Below, piece by piece: positions 24,218 through 32,522 of a stretch of DNA of 64,000 bases. Both the position numbers and the translations under genes were made by a program. Each line of letters opens with the position of its first letter. Within the stretch, counting starts at the first letter, position 1. Source of the DNA: DASWED01 sp036394995 (GTDB lineage Bacteria; Actinomycetota; UBA4738; JACQTL01); NCBI GenBank assembly GCA_036394995.1, contig DASWED010000111.1:62001-126000 (forward strand), read 5' to 3'. A model generated the notes under the pieces. That model searched no databases, had not been told where the DNA came from, and saw nothing but the letters and a program-made list of their open reading frames with translations.

Positions 24218-25687
24218 CTACTTCGGGAACAGCGGCGGGCCGCCGGTCTGCTTGACGAACGTGACCCACTCCTGGTGGGGGTCGTCCGAGTCGGGGTCCT
24301 TCGGCGTGTGCAGGTCGTCGGTGTACGCGAGGACGGCCATCCCCGATCGCATGACGTCCACCTGGAAGAAGTCCAGCAGGTCGCGGGTGCCGGCCGCGCA
24401 GTCCGTGCCGGACGTGCAGATCGAACCGCGATGCACGTACGGCGTGGCCGCCACCTCGCGGAACGTCGGCGTCGCGGAGGTCCCGTTCAACGTCTGGGCC
24501 GCGTAGACCCTCCACATGCTGTCGTCGGGGACCTTCTCGGGTGAGGGGCCGTGCGCGGTGGTGCCGTAGTAGACGACGTCGACCCGGCCGTTCGCGCCGG
24601 CCACCATCCATGGGAACGTCGACGTCGCCGGGGCCCGGCTCACCTTGACGGGCGTGGTCCAGTGCGCGCCCCGATCGGTGCTCGAGGTGAAGTAGATGTC
24701 CGTGCGCTTCGACGCCGTGTGGCGCTCGGACCACGTCGCGTACACGTTCCCAGCCCGGTCCGCCGCGACCACTGTGAACGAGTCGAACGTGTCCGCGCGG
24801 TTCGCCGCCGCGACGAACGGATGGACGTCGCCCGGCGTCGCGGTCCGGGACGCCCCGCCGTCCACCCGGGTCACGATGACCTTGTCGTGGGCCGGTGAGC
24901 CCAGCGTGTTGTACGTGACGTAGGCGTCGCCGCTGCGCTCGTCGATGGCCACGTTCCCCGGCCACTGGTAGCACTCGGCGGAGTCGGTCTCGCAGCCCGT
25001 CCGGTTGACGTCGATGACCGGGCCCGCCACCGGGTTCGCGCATTGCGGCGACAGGACCTGGTGGAACACCACGTGGCCGGTCGCGATGTTGCCGTAGGCC
25101 AGCACGAAATCGGGACCGCCGGACGGCACGGGGTGGTCGCCGTACGCGTCGATCCACTGCCGGTCCTCGCCGGAGTCGGCGTTGCTGATGGGATTGGTCT
25201 GGAACGTCGCGCCGTTGTCGCACGACGCCGCCAGCGTGATGTTCGCCAGGGTCAGGCCGGTGCCGTAGACCTGGCCGGCGTACCCGGTGGCCACGTCGCT
25301 GTCGCCGCCGCCCACGATGGTCGGGCTGCTCGCTCCACCGGGCCCGCCGGCGACGTGCCACGTGGCGCCGGCGTCGTCCGAGTACCAGAACAGGTCCCCG
25401 CCGCCGTTCGCCGGCAGCGCCCGGGTGTTCACGCCGATCCCGGTGGGCGCCGCGATCCACAGCCGCTGCTTGCCGGTGCGGTCCGCCCGGATCGACGGCT
25501 CCGCGGCCTGTGTCCCCGCGTTGTGGGAGACGTGCACCGGCGTGCCGAACGAGGGCGGGGCCGGGACGCGGGACGCGACGCTCCGGGCGCCGGCCGATCC
25601 GGGCCACGCGATGAGGGTCACCGCGAGGACGAGGGCGCCGGCCGGGACGGCGAGCCGGACGCCGTTGCGAGCGAGGACACGGGTCAT
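24218..25687 (-). CDS. Secreted BNR-repeat beta-propeller protein
   Basis: A 489-residue exported protein: signal peptide LAVPAGALVLAVTLIAWPGS with cleavage near AGA-RS, then a sialidase-like propeller with Asp-box motifs such as YSDDAGATW, CDNGATF and STDRGAHW. Catalytic sialidase residues (arginine triad, YE pair) are not evident, so it is likely a non-enzymatic or unknown hydrolase-like propeller. Ribosome-binding site GGGGGAA. A TAGCCT box (25724-25729) sits inside the end of the preceding HAD gene. A paralogue lies at 38167. Confidence 0.75.
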   Translation of the reverse strand: MTRVLARNGVRLAVPAGALVLAVTLIAWPGSAGARSVASRVPAPPSFGTPVHVSHNAGTQAAEPSIRADRTGKQRLWIAAPTGIGVNTRALPANGGGDLFWYSDDAGATWHVAGGPGGASSPTIVGGGDSDVATGYAGQVYGTGLTLANITLAASCDNGATFQTNPISNADSGEDRQWIDAYGDHPVPSGGPDFVLAYGNIATGHVVFHQVLSPQCANPVAGPVIDVNRTGCETDSAECYQWPGNVAIDERSGDAYVTYNTLGSPAHDKVIVTRVDGGASRTATPGDVHPFVAAANRADTFDSFTVVAADRAGNVYATWSERHTASKRTDIYFTSSTDRGAHWTTPVKVSRAPATSTFPWMVAGANGRVDVVYYGTTAHGPSPEKVPDDSMWRVYAAQTLNGTSATPTFREVAATPYVHRGSICTSGTDCAAGTRDLLDFFQVDVMRSGMAVLAYTDDLHTPKDPDSDDPHQEWVTFVKQTGGPPLFPK

Positions 25688-25715
25688 GGTCGTTCCCCCT
25701 CCGGACGATTGCGGG

Positions 25716-26380
25716 TCACCGCAAGGCTACACCCAGGAGCGTCTCGAGCCTGGGGATGGTGAACTCCGCGCTGCGATGGACCAGGGCCTCCATGCCCACG
25801 GCCCGGGCGCCGTCCGCGTTGTGGAGGAGGTCGTCCACGAACACGCACTCCCGCGCCGCCAGGCCGATCCGCTCTGCCGCCAGGAGGTAGATGTCCGGTT
25901 CGGGCTTGCGCAGGCCGACCTCCGCGGAGATCACCACCGCGTCGAACAGCTCGCCGAACCGGCTCCGCTCGTATCCGGCGTTCCCCCAGGAGTTCGACAC
26001 GAGCCCCGTGCGGATCCCGGCCGCTCGGGCCCGCGCCACGGCCCGGACCATGGTCTCGTCCGCCACCATCCCCGCGAACAGCCGGTCCTTGAAGCCGGCC
26101 GGATCGAGCGGCTCGAGACGGCCTTCGGACAACCGCTCCGCCAGCCACCGTTCGAACTCCACGACCGGCATCCGTCCGGTCTCGATGCGGGCCACCATGC
26201 CGTCCGGGTCGCCGCCGCCCGGGCCGTAGGCCTCCTCGATCACGGCCTTGAACCGCTCGGGGTCCACCCCTGACTCCACCGCGAACGCGGCGAAGGCCCG
26301 GCCCATGGACGACGTCATCACCCCGCCGTAGTCGACCAGCAGGCCCCTGAGCGGGCGCGCGCCGGGGGCCCCGGTGTCAC
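25716..26380 (-). CDS. HAD-family hydrolase, start lost to a probable one-base deletion
   Basis: A haloacid-dehalogenase-like phosphatase. Motif I is LLVDYGGVMTSS (nucleophile D), motif II RTGLVSNSWG, the lysine/motif III region VGLRKPEPDIYLLAAE and motif IV CVFVDDLLHN. The intact frame starts only at GTG/ATG 26321, after the nucleophile, which cannot be right. A GTG at 26380 overlapping the previous stop as GTGA, as in every junction of this operon, is one base out of frame; one extra C in the C5 tract (26364-26368) gives a continuous protein. Beside an APH-type kinase it recalls the HAD-APH part of ACAD10. Confidence 0.75.
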
Positions 26381-27447
26381 CCAGCTTCGATCAGCTCCCG
26401 GGCCCGCATGGCCAGCGCGGGAACCCCCTCCTCCAGATCGGCGAAGAAGGGGTCGTCGGTCACGCCGGCCAGGTGCCGGGCGTACGACCCCTCCAGGAGG
26501 ATGGCCAGCTTCCACACCGCGAGCACCGTGTAGAAGCTGAGGTCGCCCATCGAACGTCCCGTCCGTACGGCATACCTCGCCAGGAGGTCCCCCCGCGGCC
26601 GGAAGCCCGGCAGTCGGGTCACGTTCGTGTCGCGTTCGAGTACGTCCACCGGGTCGCCCGGCTCCCGCCAGAACGAGATCATCCAGCCCACGTCGGCCAG
26701 CGGGTCGCCGATGGTGGACATCTCCCAGTCCAGGATCGCCGTGAGCCGGGCGGGCGGCTCGGGCGACATCGCCACGTTGTCCAGCTTGTAGTCGCCGTGG
26801 ACGATGGCCGCCGCGCCGGACTCGGGGAGGTGGCCGGCCAGCCACTCGCCGATCCGGACCAGGTCGGGCAGGGGCCGGGAGAACTGGGTGGCCAGCTCCA
26901 GCTGCCCCCGCCACCGCCGGACCTGCCGTTCGAGGTAGCCGGAGGGCTTGCCCCATCCCTCCAGGCCCGCCCGCCGCCAGTCCACCGCGTGGAGCTCGGT
27001 CAGCGCGTCGACCAGCTCGTCGCCGATCGCGGCCCGGGCCGGTTCGTCGTCCCGGAACCCGGGCGGGAGCGAATCGCGGATCACGGAGCCCTCGGCCCGC
27101 TCCATCAGGTAGAACGGCACCCCGATCACCGATCGGTCCTCGCACGCGAGGACGGGCCGGGGCGCGCGGACGCCGGTTCCGTCGAGGGCCGAGAGCACCC
27201 GGTACTCCCGCATCACGTCGTGCGCCGTCGGCAGGAACGCGCCCCGGGGGGGCCGGCGGAGCACCCATTCGTCGCCGCCCCGCCGGACGAAGAACGTCTC
27301 GTTCGAATGGCCCGCGGTGTGCCGTTCGACCTCCACCCGGCCCGGGCCGGCCAGCCGCTCGTCGAGGAACCGCTCCAGGGCCTCGGGGTCGACCAGGGGC
27401 CGGCTGAGATCCTCGCCCCCCGGTCCGGTGAGCGCGGGCTCGGTCAT
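26377..27447 (-). CDS. APH-family phosphotransferase (ACAD10/LvaA-like)
   Basis: A 356-residue kinase of the aminoglycoside-phosphotransferase fold, from the subgroup tied to acyl-CoA metabolism. GHSNETFFVRRGGDEWVLRR is the nucleotide-binding strand with lysine replaced by arginine context; the catalytic loop is IVHGDYKLDNVAM and the metal motif is AILDWEMSTIGDPLADVGWM. Bacterial LvaA and the mammalian ACAD10/11 kinase domain phosphorylate 4-hydroxyacyl-CoAs, so that is the leading guess. It is translationally coupled to an M20 hydrolase upstream and a HAD downstream. Confidence 0.85.
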   Translation of the reverse strand: MTEPALTGPGGEDLSRPLVDPEALERFLDERLAGPGRVEVERHTAGHSNETFFVRRGGDEWVLRRPPRGAFLPTAHDVMREYRVLSALDGTGVRAPRPVLACEDRSVIGVPFYLMERAEGSVIRDSLPPGFRDDEPARAAIGDELVDALTELHAVDWRRAGLEGWGKPSGYLERQVRRWRGQLELATQFSRPLPDLVRIGEWLAGHLPESGAAAIVHGDYKLDNVAMSPEPPARLTAILDWEMSTIGDPLADVGWMISFWREPGDPVDVLERDTNVTRLPGFRPRGDLLARYAVRTGRSMGDLSFYTVLAVWKLAILLEGSYARHLAGVTDDPFFADLEEGVPALAMRARELIEAG

Positions 27448-28628
27448 GGGGCCGGAGAGCCCTCCTCGCGAGAGGCGGCCCGGGCCAGGAGCCGGTCCCG
27501 GAGCGGGCCCTCCGCCGCGGCGTCGATCGCGGTCCAGGCCATGGCCACGGCGCCGTCGATCGCGGCGCGGTCCGCCGACGGCGTGGCGCAGGCCGCGGCG
27601 AACTCCGGCTGGTGGTTCACCGCGCCGGCCGCGTCCACCGCCAGGGCCGGGTGGATCGACGGGACCACGTGCGAGACGTTCCCCATGTCGGTGGAGACCG
27701 TGGCCCGCTGCAGGATCTCGCCGAGGTCGGGGAACACCCGCCCCACCGTCTCCGCGTTGCGCCGGTACGCCTCCACCAGGCCGGGGTCGTGGCGCATCTC
27801 CGCGTACGGGGGGTACCGCGTGACGTCGAGGGTGGCGCCGGTGGCCAGGGCCCCGGCTTCGAAGCACCGCAGCACCCTCGGCAGGAGGTCCTCGAGCTCC
27901 CTCAACGTCGTGGCCCGGGCCATCCACCTGCCGGCGGTGTCGGCGGGGACCACGTTCTCCGCGTCGCCGCCCTTCGTCACGATCCCGTGGATCCGGTCCG
28001 TCGACCGGATGTGCTGGCGGAGGAGCCCGATCGCGGTCTGGGCGATGACCAGCGCGTCGGCGGCGTTCACGCCGAGCTCCGGGAACGCGGACGCGTGCGC
28101 CTCCTTCCCCGTGTAGCGGAGGTCGAACGACGTGGCCGCGATGATCGGGAACTGGGGCGCCTCGAACGGCGTGGGGTGGATCATCATCGCCGCGTGCGCG
28201 CCGTCGAACACGCCGTGCTCCAGCAGGACGATCTTCCCTCCGCCCCCCTCCTCGGCCGGGGTCCCGATCACGGTCACGGTGAGGCCGGCATCGTCGGCCA
28301 CCCCGGCCAGCGCGGCTCCTGCGCCGACGGCGGCCGCGGCGATCACGTTGTGGCCGCACGCGTGGCCGATCCCCGCCAGCGCGTCGTACTCGGCGCAGAT
28401 CGCCACGTGCAGGGGCCCGGATCCGGCCCGGGCCGCGAACGCCGTGGACAGCCCGGCCACGCCGCGCTCCACCTCCAACCCGGCCTCGTCGAGGGCCTCG
28501 CACAACCACGCGGCGGCCCGCTCCTCCTGGTACCCGAGCTCGGGGTTCGCATGGATCCGGTGCGACAGATCGAGCAGGGAGTCGCGGGCCGCCTCCACCC
28601 GCTCCCGCGCGGCCTCCTTCAGGGTCAC
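27444..28628 (-). CDS. M20-family amidohydrolase
   Basis: A 394-residue zinc hydrolase of the M20D (AbgB/PM20D2/aminoacylase) type. RIHANPELGYQEERAAAWLC opens the protein; AEYDALAGIGHACGHNVIAA holds metal ligands; GTPAEEGGGGKIVLLEHG contains the catalytic glutamate pair; TGKEAHASAFPELGVNAADA is the dimerisation-domain histidine; STDMGNVSHVVPSIHP supplies the last ligand. Substrates are probably N-acyl or dipeptide amides. GTG start and stop both overlap neighbours by four bases. No secretion signal, so cytoplasmic. Confidence 0.9.
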   Translation of the reverse strand: MTLKEAARERVEAARDSLLDLSHRIHANPELGYQEERAAAWLCEALDEAGLEVERGVAGLSTAFAARAGSGPLHVAICAEYDALAGIGHACGHNVIAAAAVGAGAALAGVADDAGLTVTVIGTPAEEGGGGKIVLLEHGVFDGAHAAMMIHPTPFEAPQFPIIAATSFDLRYTGKEAHASAFPELGVNAADALVIAQTAIGLLRQHIRSTDRIHGIVTKGGDAENVVPADTAGRWMARATTLRELEDLLPRVLRCFEAGALATGATLDVTRYPPYAEMRHDPGLVEAYRRNAETVGRVFPDLGEILQRATVSTDMGNVSHVVPSIHPALAVDAAGAVNHQPEFAAACATPSADRAAIDGAVAMAWTAIDAAAEGPLRDRLLARAASREEGSPAP

Positions 28629-29530
28629 CGTGCATCCTCGGGGCCGAGCGGGGCGAGGGCCTGGAGGAAGTCCGGGTCGTTCGGGCCGAGGCCCGCCTCA
28701 GCGGACCGCCACAGGTAGGCCCCCCACCTCGGGTTCACGGTCCGGATGCGGTCGAGCTCCTCGCGGGCCTCGAGGGGCCGTCCGTTGGGTGCCAGCATGA
28801 CGGCGCGGAAGAAGGCGACGAGGTCGTCGTCGGGGGCGAGCTCCGCCGCGCGATCGAACTCCACGAGGGCCTCCGGGAACGACATCTCCCCGGCCAGGTC
28901 CAGTCCGGTGCCCACGTGTTCGAACGCCCGGGCCAGCACCAGGAGCCGGTCCAGCTCTCCCACGGGGTCCCGGTGGTCCTCGATCCGAAGGTCGAACCGA
29001 CGCGTCCAGGGGTCGCCCGCGGCGGGCACGACCAGGAGCGCGGCGGACTGCCGGCCGCGCATGTCGCCTCCCTCGCCCTCGGCGGCCCTCAGCGCGGCCA
29101 TCAGCCGGTCGGCCAGATCCCCGGTCGCCGAGGCGTAGGCCTCCAGCATCGCCCCCCACACGGTGTCCCGTTCCATCATGTTGGCCTGGGCGGAGGCCGC
29201 ATCGCCGGTGACGCTTCCTGCCGCCCGCACGCACCCGTTTCCGGTGTGCACGGCCACGCCGCCCGACGCGTCCACCATGGCCACCTGCCGCATGCGCTCC
29301 CCGTCGTCCTCGGCGACGAGCCGGGAAAGGGCATCCGCCGCGGAGGCGCCGTCCCGCATGAGCGCCAGGCCCTTCGGCCCGTAGCTGATCTCGGCGAACG
29401 ACTGCGTGGCCACGGCGCCCACGCCCGGCTCGGCCCACGGGACCACGGACCCGACCCCGAAGTACCGGGTCTGCACGGCCACCCCCAGCTCTCCGGTCTC
29501 CCGGTCCCGCGCCACGATCGAATAGGTCAT
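28625..29530 (-). CDS. DUF1028 family (Ntn-hydrolase-like) protein
   Basis: A 301-residue protein of the DUF1028 family, predicted to have an Ntn-hydrolase fold. It starts TYSIVARDRETGELGVAVQT, continues RYFGVGSVVPWAEPGVGAVA and TQSFAEISYGPKGLALM, and carries GNGCVRAAGSVTGDAASAQA NMM-type motif typical of the family, then RGRQSAALLVV. The C-terminal 80 residues resemble a short TPR-like helical extension (SFPEALVEFDRAAELAPDDD). Function unknown; the family is often encoded beside peptidases, as here. Confidence 0.85.
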   Translation of the reverse strand: MTYSIVARDRETGELGVAVQTRYFGVGSVVPWAEPGVGAVATQSFAEISYGPKGLALMRDGASAADALSRLVAEDDGERMRQVAMVDASGGVAVHTGNGCVRAAGSVTGDAASAQANMMERDTVWGAMLEAYASATGDLADRLMAALRAAEGEGGDMRGRQSAALLVVPAAGDPWTRRFDLRIEDHRDPVGELDRLLVLARAFEHVGTGLDLAGEMSFPEALVEFDRAAELAPDDDLVAFFRAVMLAPNGRPLEAREELDRIRTVNPRWGAYLWRSAEAGLGPNDPDFLQALAPLGPEDAR

Positions 29531-29991
29531 GCCCCGTCCTCCCCGCGGGCGTCGGTGGCCCCTTCGACCAGCTCCACCAGCACGCCGGCGAACCCCCTGG
29601 GATGCGCGAACGCCACCGTCGTTCCCCTGGAGCCCCGCCGTGGATGCTGGTCGGCCAGCTGTACGCCGTGCTCCCGGAGGTGCTCCAGCGCCGCGGCCAC
29701 GTCGCGAACCCGGTACCCGACGTGGTGCAGTCCCTGGCCCCGGCGCTCCAGGAACCGGCCCACCGGCGTGTCCGGCCCTGTCGGGGCCAGCAGCTGGACG
29801 AACGAGCCGCCCACGGCGAACAGGGCCTCGTCCACGCCGTCGGACTCGATGGTCTCCCGGTGGACGGGTTCGGCTCCCAGCACCATCCGGTAGTGCGCGA
29901 TGGCCTCGTCGAGGTCGCGGACGGCGATCCCGACGTGGTCGATGTCGGTGGCACCGATGCCGAGCCCCGCCAGCGTCTCTCCCCGTCTCAT
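29527..29991 (-). CDS. mce: Methylmalonyl-CoA epimerase-like VOC protein
   Basis: A 154-residue VOC protein. IDHVGIAVRDLDEAIAHYRM (first metal histidine), VQLLAPTGPDTPVGRFLERR, GQGLHHVGYRVRDVAAALEH (second histidine) and the terminal VLVELVE (metal glutamate) match methylmalonyl-CoA epimerase, which interconverts the two epimers of methylmalonyl-CoA. Its residues fit better than a generic glyoxalase. Epimerase activity would link to the propionyl/acyl-CoA carboxylase at 11489, although the mutase is outside the window. ATGA overlaps at both ends. Confidence 0.8.
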   Translation of the reverse strand: MRRGETLAGLGIGATDIDHVGIAVRDLDEAIAHYRMVLGAEPVHRETIESDGVDEALFAVGGSFVQLLAPTGPDTPVGRFLERRGQGLHHVGYRVRDVAAALEHLREHGVQLADQHPRRGSRGTTVAFAHPRGFAGVLVELVEGATDARGEDGA

Positions 29992-30404
29992 GTGCCGTCC
30001 TCCATCGGCGGGCTCAGGGCTCCGGGCCGCCGGCGGCCCCTGGTCGGCTCGGGCTGGAGCCGGGCCACCAGGTCGAGGGCCTCGGTCACGTGGTATGCGG
30101 GCAGCGACAGAGCCTGGACCATGGCCGCCACGGCCTGGTACCGGAGGGCCTGCCGATCGGTGTCGGCGGGGCTGTCGCGGGCCCGGAACGCGTAGAACTC
30201 CACCAGCTCCATGAACTGCTTCAGCGAGGGGACGAGCCCGCCCCGTTCGTACGCGTAGATGGTCTGCTGGGCAGCCGGACATCCCGGCCGGGCGGCGGCG
30301 TCACGCACGGCCCGGTATCCCGCGGCACGCCGGAGGCCGCGCAGCAACCCGCCGATCGTCTCGGCGGTGGCCCGGTCCACCGGTTCCAGCTTCTTCCTGG
30401 CCAA
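29988..30404 (-). CDS. HTH (XRE-like) transcriptional regulator
   Basis: A 138-residue DNA-binding protein. The helix-turn-helix covers about residues 15-75: ETIGGLLRGLRRAAGYRAVR, QQTIYAYERGGLVPSLKQFM, with the recognition helix around the QTIYAYERG segment. The rest is helical and low-complexity at the end. TTG start at 30404; the stop overlaps the epimerase ATG. First gene of the six-gene minus-strand operon, with a perfect 14-base palindrome 14 bases upstream, so autoregulation of the operon is likely. Confidence 0.7.
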   Translation of the reverse strand: MARKKLEPVDRATAETIGGLLRGLRRAAGYRAVRDAAARPGCPAAQQTIYAYERGGLVPSLKQFMELVEFYAFRARDSPADTDRQALRYQAVAAMVQALSLPAYHVTEALDLVARLQPEPTRGRRRPGALSPPMEDGT

Positions 30405-30417
30405 CCCGACGTCCTCG

Positions 30418-30431
30418 CGAGTCGCGACTCG
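30418..30431 (-). promoter_or_regulatory. 14-base palindrome, candidate operator
   Basis: CGAGTCGCGACTCG is a perfect palindrome lying 14 bases upstream of the TTG start of the HTH regulator, in the 250-base divergent region shared with the FtsH-like gene. The position fits a binding site for the regulator itself. Confidence 0.45.
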
Positions 30432-30655
30432 ACAGCCGCTCGGGGCAGCACGATAGCCGGTGGTCCCGACCGCGGCATCGCACCTGCGCGGAGCCTCGAC
30501 GCGGGATCACCCGCCCGTGGCCGAAGGCATCCCCCGGGACGGGGAACCGATCCCCTGGCAGGGGCCGATCGGACCGCCTTTCGCGCCGAATGGCCGATGT
30601 TCGGCCGGAGCGTGGTGGGTAGGCTTCTGCCACCGCGAATGCGAGGGGGGGCGCC

Positions 30656-32509
30656 GTGTCGTCGAAGATTTCCGGGAGGAACGAGAGCTTGACCGCAGCC
30701 GACGGCTCGGCCATCCTCCGGGCGGGGCGGGCCGACGTCGCCAGGGCGCGCCTGCGCACCTGGCGCCGCCGGGTCATCCGCCTGGTGACCCTGTTCGTCC
30801 TGGTGGACGGGTACCTGTGGTACCGGTTCGCGACGAAGGACTGGCTGTCCCCGACGATCCCGTCGTGGGTGGGGGACTACCTCCCGGCGATCATCCTCAT
30901 CGTGCTCCTCGGGACCAGCACGGTGGTGCCGTTCCTGCTGCTGTCGCGCTCCCCGCACATCCTCATCCGGCCCCAGGACATCGAGATCGGGCTGGACAAG
31001 CTGGTCGGCCTCGACCCCCAGGTCCAGGAGGTCCAGCACACGCTCGACGTCTTCCTGGGGTATGCCACGTTCCGCGACCAGCTCGGAGGGAACCCCCGCC
31101 GGGGCATCCTGTTCGAGGGGCCGCCGGGGACCGGCAAGACGTACATGGCCAAGGCCCTGGCCAAGCAGGCGGGGGTGCCATTCCTGTTCGTGTCGTCGCC
31201 GGCGTTCCAGTCGCAGTTCTACGGCATGACCGGCGTGCGGATCCGGGCCTTCTTCAAGGCCCTCCGCAAGGCCGCTCGCAGGGAAGGTGGGGCGGTCGGG
31301 TTCATCGAGGAGATCGACGCGATCGGCGCGAGCCGGGGCTCCGTGTCCATGGCCCCCGCGCCGCAGCAGCGGGGCGCGCTCAGCGTGTCCCGCTTCTCGA
31401 GCGGGAGCGGCGGGACCCTGAACGAGCTGCTGATCCAGATGCAGTCGTTCGACCAGGCGCCGTTCGGCAAGCGCGTGCGCAACCGGATCATCGAGTGGAT
31501 CAACGGGTACCTGCCCGAGGGCAAGCGGATCAGCACGAAAAAGCTCGAGTACTCGAACATCATGGTCATCGCCGCGACGAACCGGGCCGATGACCTCGAC
31601 GTCGCGCTGCTCCGCCCGGGTCGGTTCGACCGCCGGCTGTACTTCGACCTCCCGACGAAGCAGGGCCGCCGGGACCTCATCGACTTCTTCATGGACCGCA
31701 AGTCCCACCACCAGCAGCTCGACAACGACGGTGTCCGCGACCGCCTGGCCCACGACACGCTGGGGTACACGCCGGTCATGATCGAGCACCTCTTCGACGA
31801 GGCCCTGCTGGTGGCCCTGCGGGGCGGACGCCGGGCCATGAACCTGGAGGACGTGTACGAGGCCCGGATCACCGAGGAGGTCGGCCTCCGCCAGCCCGTC
31901 ACCTACACGGACGAGGAGCGCCGGGCCGTGGCCACGCACGAGGCCGGCCACGCCACGGTGGCGTACTTCCTCGGGATCGGCCGGCGGCTGGAGGTCCTTT
32001 CGATCATCAAGCGGAGCGGGTCGCTGGGGATGCTGGCGCACGGCGACACCGAGGAGCGGTTCACGCGATCCCGGAGCGAGCTGGACGCCACGGTGGCCAT
32101 CGCGCTCGGCGGGCTGGTCTCGGAGGAGACCTTCCTTGGCGAGAGCGGGACCGGCCCGGCGAACGACCTGGCCAAGGCCACGGAGGTGGCGGCGAGCATG
32201 GTCGGCGCGCTGGGCATGGCCGGCACACTGGTGTCGTACGAGGCCATGAACGACGGTCCGATCAACGCGTCGAACCTCGTGTCGAAGGTGCTCGGCGACC
32301 CCGAGGGAATGCGACGGGTGGAGGACATCCTGGACCGCCAGAAGGAGCGTGTCGCCGCCCTGCTCGAGGAGAACGCGGACGTGGTCTTCGCGCTCCGCGA
32401 CGCCCTCATCGCCCGCGACGAGCTGGTCGGCGAGGCTATCGCCGCGGTCATCGACGGGGCCCTGGCCCGGCGCGCCGGACAGCCCGCCCCCGCGCCGTTC
32501 ACCCGCTGA
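30656..32509 (+). CDS. Divergent FtsH-like membrane AAA metalloprotease
   Basis: A 617-residue protein with two membrane helices (about 43-60 and 82-102), an AAA+ module and an M41 protease domain. Walker A is GPPGTGKT (about 155-162), Walker B FIEEIDAIG (about 216, glutamate in place of the usual FIDEID), SRH IAATNRADDLDVALLRPGRF, zinc site HEAGH near 427 and third-ligand segment TGPANDLAKATEVA. Between Walker B and the SRH it has an extra stretch (APFGKRVRNRIIEWINGYLP and following), absent in normal FtsH, and the periplasmic loop is short. It is therefore probably not the housekeeping FtsH. A TAGGCT box lies at 30620-30625. Confidence 0.85.
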   Translation: MSSKISGRNESLTAADGSAILRAGRADVARARLRTWRRRVIRLVTLFVLVDGYLWYRFATKDWLSPTIPSWVGDYLPAIILIVLLGTSTVVPFLLLSRSPHILIRPQDIEIGLDKLVGLDPQVQEVQHTLDVFLGYATFRDQLGGNPRRGILFEGPPGTGKTYMAKALAKQAGVPFLFVSSPAFQSQFYGMTGVRIRAFFKALRKAARREGGAVGFIEEIDAIGASRGSVSMAPAPQQRGALSVSRFSSGSGGTLNELLIQMQSFDQAPFGKRVRNRIIEWINGYLPEGKRISTKKLEYSNIMVIAATNRADDLDVALLRPGRFDRRLYFDLPTKQGRRDLIDFFMDRKSHHQQLDNDGVRDRLAHDTLGYTPVMIEHLFDEALLVALRGGRRAMNLEDVYEARITEEVGLRQPVTYTDEERRAVATHEAGHATVAYFLGIGRRLEVLSIIKRSGSLGMLAHGDTEERFTRSRSELDATVAIALGGLVSEETFLGESGTGPANDLAKATEVAASMVGALGMAGTLVSYEAMNDGPINASNLVSKVLGDPEGMRRVEDILDRQKERVAALLEENADVVFALRDALIARDELVGEAIAAVIDGALARRAGQPAPAPFTR

Positions 32510-32522
32510 TCCCCTCGGGGCG

